Origin: Sphaerothrix gracilis
GTDB lineage: Bacteria; Cyanobacteriota; Cyanobacteriia; Phormidesmidales; Phormidesmidaceae
Reading direction: 5' to 3'
Assembly (NCBI RefSeq): GCF_030405905.1
Contig: NZ_JASATW010000019.1
Coordinates: 1 to 64,000 of the forward strand
DNA: 64,000 nt
A program made the position numbers and the translations under genes. Shown here in pieces: positions 9,560-18,153 of this stretch. The notes below the pieces were generated by a model that saw only the letters and a program-made list of their open reading frames with translations, did not search any database and was not told where the DNA came from. The first letter of the stretch is position 1, and each line of letters begins with the position of its first letter.

Positions 9560-11426
9560 TCAGCCAAAACAGTAAGTTTAGAGGAATCCCTACCCGCATA
9601 AAGTCAGTGAACTTATAGCCTCCCGGCCCGTAAACCATCAGGTTAGTCTGATAGCCGATGGGGGTAGAAAAGCTAGCTGAGGCCGCCACCATGATGGCAA
9701 TGACAAAGGGCATAAAGTTAACGCCTAGCGTTTGGGCCAGGGAGAGGGCAATGGGAAAGACCAGCGCCGCCGCCGCGTTATTGGTAATCACCTCTGTCAG
9801 CAGCGTGGTGATGCCATAGACCATGACCAGCGACACCCAGGCATTATCCCCGGCGAGGCCGACAAAACTAGCGGCGATCGCCCCGGCGGCCCCTGTCACC
9901 TCTAGGGCTTTGCCCATTGCCAGCGCCGCTCCAATCACCAGCAGCACCGACCACTCAATATTACGCAGCGACTGGCTAGGGGAACAGCAGCCCGTCACCA
10001 ACATGGCGATCGCCGCCAAAATTGCCGCCTTCAGCATACTGAGCCAGCCCAAAGCTGCCAATAGCACCATTGCCGTCAAAATTCCCACTGCCAGCGCCGC
10101 TTTCTCGTGGCGCAGCGGTTCCGAATCGGGCACGCCATTAATCAAGTAAAAATCCCGCGACACCCGCCGCTGCTCTAAAAACTGCGGTGGGGCCTCTAGC
10201 AGCAGCACGTCTCCGGCTTGCAGGCGAATGTCGCCTATTTTGCCCACCAGCCGCTCCCCATTGCGGGCCACGGCCAACACCACCGCGTTGTACCGGGTGC
10301 GAAACTGACCTTCGCGAATCGTGCGACCAACCAGCGGACAGGTGTTGGAAACCACCGCTTCAATCAGACAGCGCTCGGTGCGCGGTACCTCCAGCTTAAA
10401 CACCTGATCGGTGGCGGGCTGTAATCCCCGCAGCCGCTGCAAATCTACAATCGAATCAATCACGCCGACAAAGATGAGCTGATCCTGCTCCCTCAGGGTT
10501 TCCCTCGGACTCACAGCCGGTAGCAACTGCTCACCCCGCATAATTTCAGCCAGGTACAGACCGGGCAGATGCCGCAGTCCGGCCTGCTCCACCGTCTTGC
10601 CAGCCAGCGGACTGCTTTGGGCCACCACCATTTCTACCGTGTACTGCCGACTTTCTTCAATCGAGCTAAAGCTCGACTGGCGATTGGGCAGCAGCCAGCG
10701 CTGGGCCAGCAGCAGAAAAACGGTGCCAGCGATCGCGCAGGGAACGCCTACCCAGGCGATATCCAGCAGCCCCATGCCGGGTAAGTCAGTAGATTCAATC
10801 AGCAGACCGTTGACCACCAGGTTAGTGCTAGTGCCGATCAGCGTACAAATGCCGCCAAAGATGGCGGCGTAGCTTAGCGGAATCATCAGCTTGGAGGGGC
10901 TAATTCGCAGCTTGCGGCACCAGTCGCTCACGACCGGAATAAACATGGCCACGACGGGGGTGTTATTGAGAAAAGCACTTAGACCCATCACCGGGGCCAT
11001 CAAGCGCCACAGTGCCGCTCGCTCACTTTTGGGCAGCCCTAAAACCCGCTGCGAAATCCAGGCCAATGAGCCGGTCTGCTGCAGGCCCGTCACCACAATG
11101 TAGAGCACCGCCACGGTGATCATGCCGCTGTTACTAAAGCCTGCTAGGGCCGCTTCCTCATCCAAAATACCGCTGAGAAACAGCACTGCCGCCCCGCCCA
11201 AGAAGACAATGTCGGCAGGCAGCGACGTGGTGGCATTGAGCCAGAAAGTGACCAACACCACGGCGATCGCCAGTCCCCCCTGCCAGCCCAAGACCATCAA
11301 AGACTCTGGCAGCACCCAGATAATCGAAGCAACCAGGCTGAGACCAAAGGCCGCCAAAGCCAACAGTAACCAAGTTTTAGGCGATTTGGGGGTGAATCGA
11401 CGCCAGCGCAGATATCCAGTTGTCAT
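9522..11426 (-). CDS. SLC13/DASS-family anion permease with two TrkA-C domains
   Basis: The 634-residue membrane protein has the usual layout for sulfate or dicarboxylate permeases of this group. N-terminal helices (about 20-210, including FLNNTPVVAMFIPVV) are followed by two cytoplasmic RCK_C/TrkA-C domains (about 235-300 and 320-395; e.g. GQFRTRYNAVVLAVARNG), then C-terminal helices containing TEVITNNAAAALVFPIA and SFSTPIGYQTNLMVYG. These two NN/TP-type hairpins carry the substrate and sodium sites in the family. Related cyanobacterial proteins include low-affinity sulfate transporters, so sulfate uptake is plausible but not shown. It is convergent with the PhoD-like gene, overlapping 38 bp. 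Confidence 0.85.
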   Translation of the reverse strand: MTTGYLRWRRFTPKSPKTWLLLALAAFGLSLVASIIWVLPESLMVLGWQGGLAIAVVLVTFWLNATTSLPADIVFLGGAAVLFLSGILDEEAALAGFSNSGMITVAVLYIVVTGLQQTGSLAWISQRVLGLPKSERAALWRLMAPVMGLSAFLNNTPVVAMFIPVVSDWCRKLRISPSKLMIPLSYAAIFGGICTLIGTSTNLVVNGLLIESTDLPGMGLLDIAWVGVPCAIAGTVFLLLAQRWLLPNRQSSFSSIEESRQYTVEMVVAQSSPLAGKTVEQAGLRHLPGLYLAEIMRGEQLLPAVSPRETLREQDQLIFVGVIDSIVDLQRLRGLQPATDQVFKLEVPRTERCLIEAVVSNTCPLVGRTIREGQFRTRYNAVVLAVARNGERLVGKIGDIRLQAGDVLLLEAPPQFLEQRRVSRDFYLINGVPDSEPLRHEKAALAVGILTAMVLLAALGWLSMLKAAILAAIAMLVTGCCSPSQSLRNIEWSVLLVIGAALAMGKALEVTGAAGAIAASFVGLAGDNAWVSLVMVYGITTLLTEVITNNAAAALVFPIALSLAQTLGVNFMPFVIAIMVAASASFSTPIGYQTNLMVYGPGGYKFTDFMRVGIPLNLLFWLITVIVTPLVYPF

Positions 11427-11499
11427 ACAAAAATCCTTACGGCAAAACCGTTATCAGAATTGGGTAATACCAGTTTTATGAACTAGCACTACCTATCGG

Positions 11500-11582
11500 C
11501 ATCCCACCGCCTGCGGCACCTCCCCTTGGCAAGGAGAGGTTGGGAAGGGTCTGATCTGTAGCTGTAAAACCAAGAGTCGGTA
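11500..11582. repeat. GC-rich intergenic hairpin resembling a dispersed cyanobacterial repeat
   Basis: The segment has a short palindrome (CTCCCCTTGGCAAGGAGAG) in a stretch otherwise rich in A/T, between the divergent permease and Crp-like genes. It resembles short palindromic repeats scattered in cyanobacterial intergenic DNA. A second copy is not seen in this window, so the assignment is tentative. Confidence 0.3.
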
Positions 11583-11699
11583 TAAGTCGGCGTTGTCTAA
11601 TTCTAATTGCGATCATGTTTAGATTGAATCATAATGCATTTGAAAATCACTTCAGTATTAATCAGGATTGTGTGAAGTGTTAAATTGCCCCGTGCAAAA

Positions 11700-12521
11700 A
11701 TGGAAAAGCTTGGATTTGGGAGAACTTGCATGGCAAATCAGGCCGAAGGTTCTGAAAAATCCGACCTGGTCGCGGCTTTGCAGCAAACGTTTCTGTTTAA
11801 GGAATGCGATCGCCCCTGGCTGCTTCAGCATTTGTTGCCAGAATCACTGATGGCTGAAAAGCTCTATTCCAATCGGCCCGTCTTCACAGCTTTCCGGCCT
11901 GGGGCTTCTCTGAATTTTTTGTACGTCGTCGTAGCTGGTGGCCCCGTCATTACCCGCAGCGCCCCGCTCGATCGCGTCATTGCCCTGACCTATCCCGGTA
12001 GCTGCTTTGGTATGCGCAACCTGACGGTGGGCTGTGGCCCTGTGATGCGAGCTTTCCCTAGCCTAGTGGAAGCCTACAAAACCACAGACGTCATCAAGGT
12101 GCCGGTAGCGGCGGTGCAGGCGCTTTATGAGAATAGCGAACCCTTACGACAGCGCTATAGGCTGCTGTTTGAGCTGCGCGAAAAGTTTCAGTATCACCTG
12201 CTCAACTGCAGTACCTATCCGCCCCAGGCCGTAGCGGCGCTGCTGCGATCGCTAATCTACCAGGAGCGATCCTTAAGCAATCAGCCCCAGCCGGATGGCC
12301 TATACAGGTTCGATTTGCCAGTGGATCTGATTGCTCGTGCCTGCCAGCTCAATCACCGCACGGTTGAACAGGTGCTGAAAGGAATGCTGAAGGTGGGCCT
12401 GTTGCAGCCGCCTGACGAGGCTGAGACGGCTGGCGATTGGGTCGTTATCGCCGATCCAGAAGGACTCAAAGAAGTCTACGGCGCTACCCGCGATAAAGTT
12501 TCCTGGTGGCCGTTGCGCTAA
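11700..12521 (+). CDS. Crp/Fnr-family transcriptional regulator
   Basis: The ATG at 11700 (or 11730, MANQ) is preferred to an upstream TTG. The ~273-residue protein has an N-terminal cyclic-nucleotide-binding-like beta-barrel (about 55-150; FRPGASLNFLYVVVAGG, ALTYPGSCFGM), a connecting helix and a C-terminal winged-helix (about 200-250; FDLPVDLIARACQLNHRTVEQVLKGMLKVGLL). The barrel lacks the RxS phosphate-binding cassette typical of cAMP-binding Crp, so the ligand is unclear. It is transcribed alone. Target genes are unknown. Confidence 0.75.
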   Translation: MEKLGFGRTCMANQAEGSEKSDLVAALQQTFLFKECDRPWLLQHLLPESLMAEKLYSNRPVFTAFRPGASLNFLYVVVAGGPVITRSAPLDRVIALTYPGSCFGMRNLTVGCGPVMRAFPSLVEAYKTTDVIKVPVAAVQALYENSEPLRQRYRLLFELREKFQYHLLNCSTYPPQAVAALLRSLIYQERSLSNQPQPDGLYRFDLPVDLIARACQLNHRTVEQVLKGMLKVGLLQPPDEAETAGDWVVIADPEGLKEVYGATRDKVSWWPLR

Positions 12522-12600
12522 GGGATCAGAGAGCGACAAATCCGTATGCATCCTGATCAAGTCTGGGCTATGGCGATCGCCGTCTTGGTCAGAAACACAT

Positions 12601-13191
12601 TTATGATGATTCAAAACGCTCTACGGTTAAAACAAATCCCGGCAGCACGTCTTCGCCCGATAGATCAGCCGGTAGTCTGCGAACTTCTCTGACCTGCCCG
12701 GGGCGGTAGATTTCCACCTGCTGATCCTGGGGATTGATCAGCCAGCCCAAACGGACACCGCTGTCTAGGTACTCCTGCATTTTCTCCTGCAGCGCTGCCA
12801 AGCCATCGGTGCGCGATCGCAGCTCAATGACGAAATCAGGAGCAATAGGCGGAAACTTCTGTCGCTGCTCTGGGGTGAGCTGCTGCCAGCGGGGCAGCTC
12901 CACCCAGGCCAGATCGGGAGAGCGATCGCTGCCCCCCGGTAGCTTAAATAGAGTAGAGGAACTGAAGACCTTGCCCAACTGGGTGCGGCGATTCCACAGA
13001 CCCAAATCAACGCCTAGTTCAAATTCCTGATTGCCGCTTTCACCGCCCACAGGTGACATTAAGATCAAATCTCCTTGGGTATCCCGTTCAATGACCAGTT
13101 CGGGATTATTAAGGCAAAGCTGGTAAAACTGCTCATCGCTGAGATGCACCTGTTTGAGATCGACTTTGAGGGGGAGTGTGAGAGAGGCCAT
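12601..13191 (-). CDS. Uma2-family (DUF820) putative restriction-like endonuclease
   Basis: The 196-residue protein belongs to the Uma2/DUF820 family, which is strongly expanded in cyanobacteria. It has the PD-(D/E)XK-like core: RSPDLAWVEL near residue 95 and APDFVIELRS near 125, followed by QEYLDSGVRLGWLINP. Family proteins are predicted nucleases, but their biological role is not established. The first residues (MASLTLPLKVDLKQVHLSDEQFYQLC) match the usual start. The gene stands alone between the Crp-like regulator (convergent) and the oxidoreductase. Confidence 0.85.
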   Translation of the reverse strand: MASLTLPLKVDLKQVHLSDEQFYQLCLNNPELVIERDTQGDLILMSPVGGESGNQEFELGVDLGLWNRRTQLGKVFSSSTLFKLPGGSDRSPDLAWVELPRWQQLTPEQRQKFPPIAPDFVIELRSRTDGLAALQEKMQEYLDSGVRLGWLINPQDQQVEIYRPGQVREVRRLPADLSGEDVLPGFVLTVERFESS

Positions 13192-13283
13192 AGGCTAAGC
13201 CCACCATCTGTGATGTCGATTTAAGAGACTGTGTCTATATCCTATCTGACAAAAAACGGCGGGGCGCTGGGCGATCGCCCCTG

Positions 13284-14228
13284 CTAGGATACCGTCAGCA
13301 AAATCTTGCCGACGGCGCGTTCGGTTTCGCTATAGCGGTGAGCGGCTGCCGTTTCCGCCAGGGGAAAGGCGCGATCGCATACGGGTCTAATTTGTTCAGT
13401 TTCAATCAGGCTTTGCAAGTAGGCCAGATCGATACCTTTAGGCTGAGCCAGCACCAGCTTACAGCGCTTACCGGGTAGAACAGTGGTAATAGCGGCCTGG
13501 ATCAGCGTTTGGGGGCTGGGTAAGGTGGAGATGTAAACGCCATTGGGCTTGAGGACTTGGCGACACTGACTAAAAGTCTGCTGCGCCACAGCATCAAAGA
13601 TGAGATCGTATTTCTCCTGATGCTGGGTGAAGTTCTCATGGGTGTAGTCAATCATGCGATCGCAGTTGAGGGCCGTCATCAGCTCAAAATTGCGGCCACT
13701 GCATACCCCAGTCACCGTAGCGCCAAAGGCTTTGGCAATCTGTACCGCAAAGCTTCCCACTCCGCCAGAAGCCCCATTGACTAAAACTGCCTGATCGCTG
13801 CGCAGATTACCCAAATCCCGCAGGGCCTGCAGCGCCGTCGTCGCCGCCAGCGGCACCGCCGCCGCTTGGGCAGCAGTCAAATTCTTGGGCTTAAAGCAGG
13901 CGAGAGACTCTGGGACGATGGCATATTCGGCATAGGCTCCTCCCGCCAGCGGATTGAGAAAGGCGTAAACTTCGTCTCCCGGCTGAAAGAGTGTGACGCG
14001 ATCGCCACAGGCCACCACTTCCCCGGCCAAATCGCTGCCCAAGCGTTTGGGAAAGCGGCGGCCTGAGAGCAGATTGAGCTTTCCCTGGCGAATTTTCCAG
14101 TCAACCGGGTTGATGCTGGCCGCCTGCACTTTGACCTTTAACTCATTGGCGTTGAACGTCGGTTCAGGCAAATCGACGTATTCTAGAGCGTCTGCTGAAC
14201 CATATTGATTAATCACAATCGCTTTCAT
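13284..14228 (-). CDS. Zinc-independent MDR-family NAD(P)H:quinone oxidoreductase/alcohol dehydrogenase-like enzyme
   Basis: Starting at MKAIVINQYGSADALEY (the ATG at 14228, three residues inside the longest frame), this is a ~314-residue medium-chain dehydrogenase/reductase. A GroES-like N-terminal domain (KVQAASINPVDWKIRQG) is followed by a Rossmann domain with the nucleotide-binding VNGASGGVGSFAVQIAK at about residues 148-164. The zinc-binding Cys/His set of true alcohol dehydrogenases is not seen, which fits quinone- or enone-reductase-like members. The C-terminus (ETERAVGKILLTV) is the family ending. Substrate unknown. Confidence 0.85.
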   Translation of the reverse strand: MKAIVINQYGSADALEYVDLPEPTFNANELKVKVQAASINPVDWKIRQGKLNLLSGRRFPKRLGSDLAGEVVACGDRVTLFQPGDEVYAFLNPLAGGAYAEYAIVPESLACFKPKNLTAAQAAAVPLAATTALQALRDLGNLRSDQAVLVNGASGGVGSFAVQIAKAFGATVTGVCSGRNFELMTALNCDRMIDYTHENFTQHQEKYDLIFDAVAQQTFSQCRQVLKPNGVYISTLPSPQTLIQAAITTVLPGKRCKLVLAQPKGIDLAYLQSLIETEQIRPVCDRAFPLAETAAAHRYSETERAVGKILLTVS

Positions 14229-14524
14229 GCGCGGCAAATTATAGCTGGATACAGGTTTTTGTATTGTCGCGTTTATAGATCACCACAATCAGGGCGATCG
14301 CTGTGCTCTTGCCAATTTTTCTAGTCTCTATCGACAAGAGGATACGCTGTGTCAGGCAGGATAGGGCGATCGCCTCAGGTAGCAGAAGACCCTGCCGTCA
14401 ATATTCGCGTTGCAGCACGCAGCCACGATAGGCGTAATTTTGCCTCACCTGGATCTCAACAAATAAATAATGTATTGGTCAAATTCGAGCTAAGAAAAAA
14501 TAACAAATAGCTGATAAAACAAAA

Positions 14525-14551
14525 CAGCGGCGTAGAAATTCTACGCCGCTG
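14525..14551 (-). terminator. Rho-independent terminator of the 99-aa hypothetical gene
   Basis: A near-perfect palindrome (stem CAGCGGCGTAGAA) is followed, on the minus strand, by TTTTGTTTTA. It lies about 100 bp past the stop codon of the minus-strand gene at 14650-14949. The rest of the 14229-14649 gap shows no ORF or RNA gene that I recognise. Confidence 0.8.
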
Positions 14552-14649
14552 CTGATAGATTGAGGCTGATTACGATTAGCAAGTCGGCTTGCACTGGAGG
14601 CTGTGGCAATCATCAATAAATCCGTCAAACTCAACAGATTTTCAGTGAT

Positions 14650-14949
14650 TTACTGATAGTAGCGCTGCTCTAACCAGGCTCTCAGGTCTTGCTCGGAGGT
14701 GAAGGCAGCTCGGCTGCCGCTAATCGGATCGTAGACCTTCCAAACCTGTTCACCGTTGACAGTCGTTGCCTGGATACGAGGCTGATCGCTGTTGATAAAG
14801 AGGCTCAGCAGCGTAGAGCCAGCCTTTGACAAGAGCTGAGCGATCGCATTTTTAGCGGACTGAGTTTGCGATTGCTGTAGGGTTTCTTCAAGCTGCTGCC
14901 GGTTGAGATCGAGCTGATTTTCGTGAGTATAGCGGGTATAACCTGTCAT
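14650..14949 (-). CDS. Conserved small hypothetical protein
   Basis: The 99-residue soluble protein has a Gln/Leu-rich helical first half (LDLNRQQLEETLQQSQTQ) and a second half that looks like a compact alpha/beta unit (VWKVYDPISGSRAAFTSEQDLRAWLEQRYY). It has no recognised catalytic motif. Good codon use, a hairpin terminator downstream and a clear ATG support it as a real gene. It is divergent from the LysR gene at 15210 across 260 bp, so it could be that regulator's target; this is inference from position only. Confidence 0.65.
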   Translation of the reverse strand: MTGYTRYTHENQLDLNRQQLEETLQQSQTQSAKNAIAQLLSKAGSTLLSLFINSDQPRIQATTVNGEQVWKVYDPISGSRAAFTSEQDLRAWLEQRYYQ

Positions 14950-15209
14950 GAAATTCTCCTATTGCTGCGCTTATGTTTAACTGTTGAGCTGAGGTCTTAA
15001 AAACTGTTTTTTTGGCAGTGGGAACAGTTGCTAATGACCTACTTAACTCACTGTAAGAAACTAGGCCAAAAGTGCCAAAGCATAAGATGCATAGCTCGTA
15101 TGAATAAAATCGATACGTCTTCTATAAATAGATGCGATAGTCTAATGGACACAGGCAAAGCCCTTTATTGTCCTGATCTCCGGTAGCCTCTGGCTATCTC
15201 TCTGAAACC

Positions 15210-16115
15210 ATGACGCTTAAGCTAAAGCTATCTCAGCTCAGAGCCTTGGTTGCCGTTGCCACCTGCGGTAACTTCAGCGGGGCAGCATTAGAGATGGAAG
15301 TTACCCAGTCAACCATCAGCCATGCGATCGCAACTTTAGAAGATGAGCTAGGAGTGATTTTGCTGCAGCGAGGCCGACATGGTGCCCGTCTGACGCCGGT
15401 AGGAGAGCGAATCACGGCAAAGGCGCAGCAGGTGCTTGCTTTGCTAGAGGAAATGGCTGGCGAAGCCGATCAAGCCAAGGGACTACAGGGGGGCACCGTG
15501 CGAATTGCCGCCTTTCGCAGCGTGGCGACAAACGTACTGCCCAAGGCGATCGCCCAGCTTCACAGCCGCTATCCCAATATTTCAGTCTCGATTTCTGAGT
15601 TTGATGAGCTGCGTCAGCTAGAACAGGCGCTGCTACAGGGACAGGTGGATCTCTGCGTAGCTGAAATTCTCTATGGTGAAGACTACGAGGTCATTCCCAT
15701 TGTGGAAGATGAATATGTGGCTTTACTGCCACCTTCAGTGGGACTACGCGATGCTCAGCTTTGCTTAGACGATTTAAGTAAGTATCCGCTGATTGCTTCT
15801 CAGCACAGTAGCTGCTTTGATCGCATTCGCCTACAGCTCTCCCAGCTCGATCCGCCTCACAAAGTTACCTACCGTATCCGTCACGACTCTTCCATGACCA
15901 GCATGGTGAAGCAGGGCCTGGGCATTGCCATCATGCCGCGCATGGCAGCCGAGCCCATCCCAGAAGGGGTACAGGTTTGCCGCTTGCCGTTTCAGCTGTT
16001 TCGTCCGATTGGCGCGTCGCTACTGAAGAAGGCATTGCACACCCCAGCAGTCTATGCGTTCTTGGATGCTTTGCAGGATTCCCAAGCAGCGATCGCCATG
16101 CCGTCAGTCAGCTAG
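15210..16115 (+). CDS. LysR-family transcriptional regulator
   Basis: The 301-residue protein shows the LysR winged helix at residues 4-63 (LSQLRALVAVATCGNFSGAA, VTQSTISHAIATLEDELG) and the periplasmic-binding-protein-like effector domain from about 90 to 290 (GTVRIAAFRSVATNVLPKAI, VKQGLGIAIMPRMAAEP). LysR proteins typically act as tetramers and often control the adjacent divergent gene, here the 99-aa hypothetical. The effector is not predictable. The start MTLKLKLSQLRAL is the first in-frame ATG. Confidence 0.9.
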   Translation: MTLKLKLSQLRALVAVATCGNFSGAALEMEVTQSTISHAIATLEDELGVILLQRGRHGARLTPVGERITAKAQQVLALLEEMAGEADQAKGLQGGTVRIAAFRSVATNVLPKAIAQLHSRYPNISVSISEFDELRQLEQALLQGQVDLCVAEILYGEDYEVIPIVEDEYVALLPPSVGLRDAQLCLDDLSKYPLIASQHSSCFDRIRLQLSQLDPPHKVTYRIRHDSSMTSMVKQGLGIAIMPRMAAEPIPEGVQVCRLPFQLFRPIGASLLKKALHTPAVYAFLDALQDSQAAIAMPSVS

Positions 16116-16219
16116 CGATCGCCTTGCGTACAGGTTTACGCCAGGTATTGTGAGGTGGGCGCTGCAATATGAGGCGAAAACATGAGGGATTCCTCCAAGG
16201 GATGTGGAACAGAATCACA

Positions 16220-16260
16220 AAAAAGCAGCCGCCCCGAACGTATGACAAGTTGGGACGGCT
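16220..16260 (-). terminator. Terminator hairpin serving the minus strand
   Basis: An imperfect inverted repeat (AGCCGCCCC near 16227 against GGGACGGCT ending at 16260) is followed on the minus strand by GCTTTTTTGTG. Its polarity does not fit the plus-strand LysR gene. It lies ~20 bp beyond the stop of the small minus ORF at 16282-16470, which argues for transcription of that ORF. Confidence 0.6.
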
Positions 16261-16281
16261 AAAATAACTCTAGCTTCCGGA

Positions 16282-16470
16282 CTAGGCTGACAGTCCTGGG
16301 AGTAAGGTATTAATTGTTGTGCCACCAACTTTCGGTACCGCTGACCAAAGGTACCGCTGACCAAATTTTTGGGACAAGCTGCGGGTTAAACAGCCATAGC
16401 TCAAAACGCCATCGGATTTGACTGGAGAAGTCAGGTCCAAATTTGTGATATTTGGTGAAGCTAGCAGCAT
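16282..16470 (-). CDS. Possible small ORF (62 aa) of unknown function
   Basis: The short frame starts MLLASPNITNLDL and ends VGGTTINTLLPGLSA. It matches no family I recognise. Support comes from the terminator just downstream and the absence of a competing gene. Against it, no clear ribosome-binding site is visible, and the frame contains a 16-bp tandem duplication (16334-16349 and 16350-16365) that shifts phase, so the last third may be frameshifted. It is divergent from the AAA ATPase gene. It could equally be a non-coding RNA or a gene remnant. Confidence 0.3.
   Translation of the reverse strand: MLLASPNITNLDLTSPVKSDGVLSYGCLTRSLSQKFGQRYLWSAVPKVGGTTINTLLPGLSA
16334..16365. repeat. 16-bp perfect tandem duplication
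   Basis: GGTACCGCTGACCAAA occurs twice head to tail. The unit length is not a multiple of three, so it alters the phase of the small minus-strand ORF that spans it. Confidence 0.9.
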
Positions 16471-16586
16471 GTGGGAAGGTGGGCGATCGCTAACGTTTTA
16501 CCATACTCATGCTAGAACACCGTTTAGCCTGAAATAGCCTATTCTGATACGAAGGCTCACCGTTCACGCAATTTTCTAAAACTATT

Positions 16587-17666
16587 ATGCTGAGGTCTCT
16601 AAAAATTGAGAATTTTCGCTGCTTCAAAGCTTTTGAGCTGCAACAACTCGGTCGATTAAATCTATTTGTAGGGACAAACAACAGCGGTAAGACTTCGATT
16701 TTAGAGGCAGTTCAACTTCTCAACTCACAAGCGGCCTTCGATTCCCTACGGGAAGTAATGCTTAGCCGAGGGGAGTATATATTGAATGATGAGCGCAGTG
16801 GCAGTCGCGAACTAGATGTACGCCATCTTTTCTATGGGCATGAAATTGATATAGGTAGTAATTTTTCGATAATAAGCAATACCAATATTGACAAAGAGAA
16901 ACAAGAAGGCATTACTGTATCAATAGAACATACAGGTCAGTTAAGCTTGTTTGAAAACTTACGCGAGCTAGCTCTAGCTGTTGAATGGCGGTTAGACCAA
17001 AACTCCGAAAGCATCAAGCTACCTTTATCACTCGAAGAAGGATTGCCCATAGGTTATTTGAGGCGAATTCGTAGAGATTTTGATATTTCCAAAGCCAAGA
17101 CGCAATTTGTAACATCTTCTTCTCTTACGACAGAAGAAATGATTAATTTATTTAATAAAGTTGTTTTAACTGATGAAGAAGATTTTGTAATTGAAGCACT
17201 CCAAACTATTGAGCCAAAGATAGAAAGAATTGCTCCTGGCGAACTGAGAACCAGAAATCCCGGTTTACGTGATGGATTTAGAGTGCGTTTATCAAATAGT
17301 GAACAGCCTATTCCAATTGGCAGTATGGGAGATGGAATATGGCGACTTTTAGCTTTAACTTTGTCTATTGTGAATGCTAGAAACGGCTTCTTATTAGTTG
17401 ACGAAGTTGATACAGGGCTTCACTTTAGCGTTATGTCTGACATGTGGAAATTAGTCTGGACAGCTGCTAAACGTCTCAATGTTCAGGTTTTTGCCACAAC
17501 TCATAGTAATGACTGTTGGACAAGTTTAGCTGCGATCGCAAATGCCGAAAATCCCAGCGAGGAGGGCATCACGATTCAGAGAATTGAAAAAGATAAGCCA
17601 CACAGCGTGGTCTTCACTGAGCGACAGATTGTGATTGCAGCTGAACGAGGAATTGAGGTGCGCTAG
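16587..17666 (+). CDS. AAA-family ATPase, SMC/OLD-like (AAA_15/AAA_21), accessory pair with TOPRIM protein
   Basis: The 359-residue ABC-type ATPase has Walker A GTNNSGKT at residues 29-36, a signature-like segment GSMGDGIWRLLAL at about 244-256, Walker B FLLVDEVDTGLH (D272, E273) and an H-loop FATTHSND at about 303-310. The start MLRSLKIENFRCFKAF is typical of OLD/RecF-like proteins. It lies 3 bp upstream of a TOPRIM-domain gene, the arrangement seen in defence modules that couple an ATPase sensor to a TOPRIM nuclease (OLD, Gabija and PARIS are precedents). The gene is AT-rich with few HIP1 sites, unlike its neighbours, suggesting transfer. The defence role is inferred. Confidence 0.8.
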   Translation: MLRSLKIENFRCFKAFELQQLGRLNLFVGTNNSGKTSILEAVQLLNSQAAFDSLREVMLSRGEYILNDERSGSRELDVRHLFYGHEIDIGSNFSIISNTNIDKEKQEGITVSIEHTGQLSLFENLRELALAVEWRLDQNSESIKLPLSLEEGLPIGYLRRIRRDFDISKAKTQFVTSSSLTTEEMINLFNKVVLTDEEDFVIEALQTIEPKIERIAPGELRTRNPGLRDGFRVRLSNSEQPIPIGSMGDGIWRLLALTLSIVNARNGFLLVDEVDTGLHFSVMSDMWKLVWTAAKRLNVQVFATTHSNDCWTSLAAIANAENPSEEGITIQRIEKDKPHSVVFTERQIVIAAERGIEVR

Positions 17667-17669
17667 GGA

Positions 17670-18153
17670 ATGGTCGTCTATTCAAAGATACTGCTTGTTG
17701 AAGGCAGACAAGACGTTCGTGTTATTCCTGAACTGATTGAAGCCAATAAGATAACCTGGGAGATCAATAATCAGCCAGTTGTTTACATTCAAGAACACGG
17801 TGGCTACGAAAACCTGGCAGATCCAGACGTAATTTCAACTTATTTACAAGCTCGCAGCCTTACTGCCCTCGGCATTATTATTGATGCAGATGACAATCCT
17901 TTAGAGCGCTGGCAGAGTATTAGAAACTCATGTTCAAAAAGTATTCCTAACTTACCTGAACTTCTTCCCAAATCTGGACTCGTTCATACAGCCGAGAATG
18001 ATATTAAGTTTGGCATTTGGATGATGCCAGACAATAAAATGCAGGGTATGTTAGAGACTTTTTTGGCATACATCATTCCATCTCAAGATGAGCAACTTTG
18101 GCAGTTTGCGCAAGAGACAGTTCAACAAGCAAAAGATATGGGAGCCTCATTTA
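17670..18153 (+). pseudogene. DUF3226/TOPRIM-like protein, 5' part, interrupted by IS5-family element
   Basis: The reading frame starts ATGGTCGTCTATTC, 3 bp after the ATPase stop. It carries TOPRIM-like motifs: ILLVEGRQD (Glu11, Asp15) and LGIIIDADDN (Asp72, Asp74, Asp75), the pattern of DUF3226 proteins. At residue ~162 the frame enters an IS element and stops within its left end at 18179. The 3' part resumes at 19067. Excising the IS plus one TTA target copy joins ...MGASFKTAQFDKAN... in frame and gives a 215-residue protein, so the disruption is recent. The truncated product would keep the motifs but lose ~54 C-terminal residues. Confidence 0.85.
18151..18153. repeat. IS5-family target-site duplication (left copy)
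   Basis: TTA here and TTA at 19064-19066 flank the inverted ends of the element. A 3-bp TNA-type duplication is usual for IS1031/ISL2-like IS5 elements. Confidence 0.75.
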
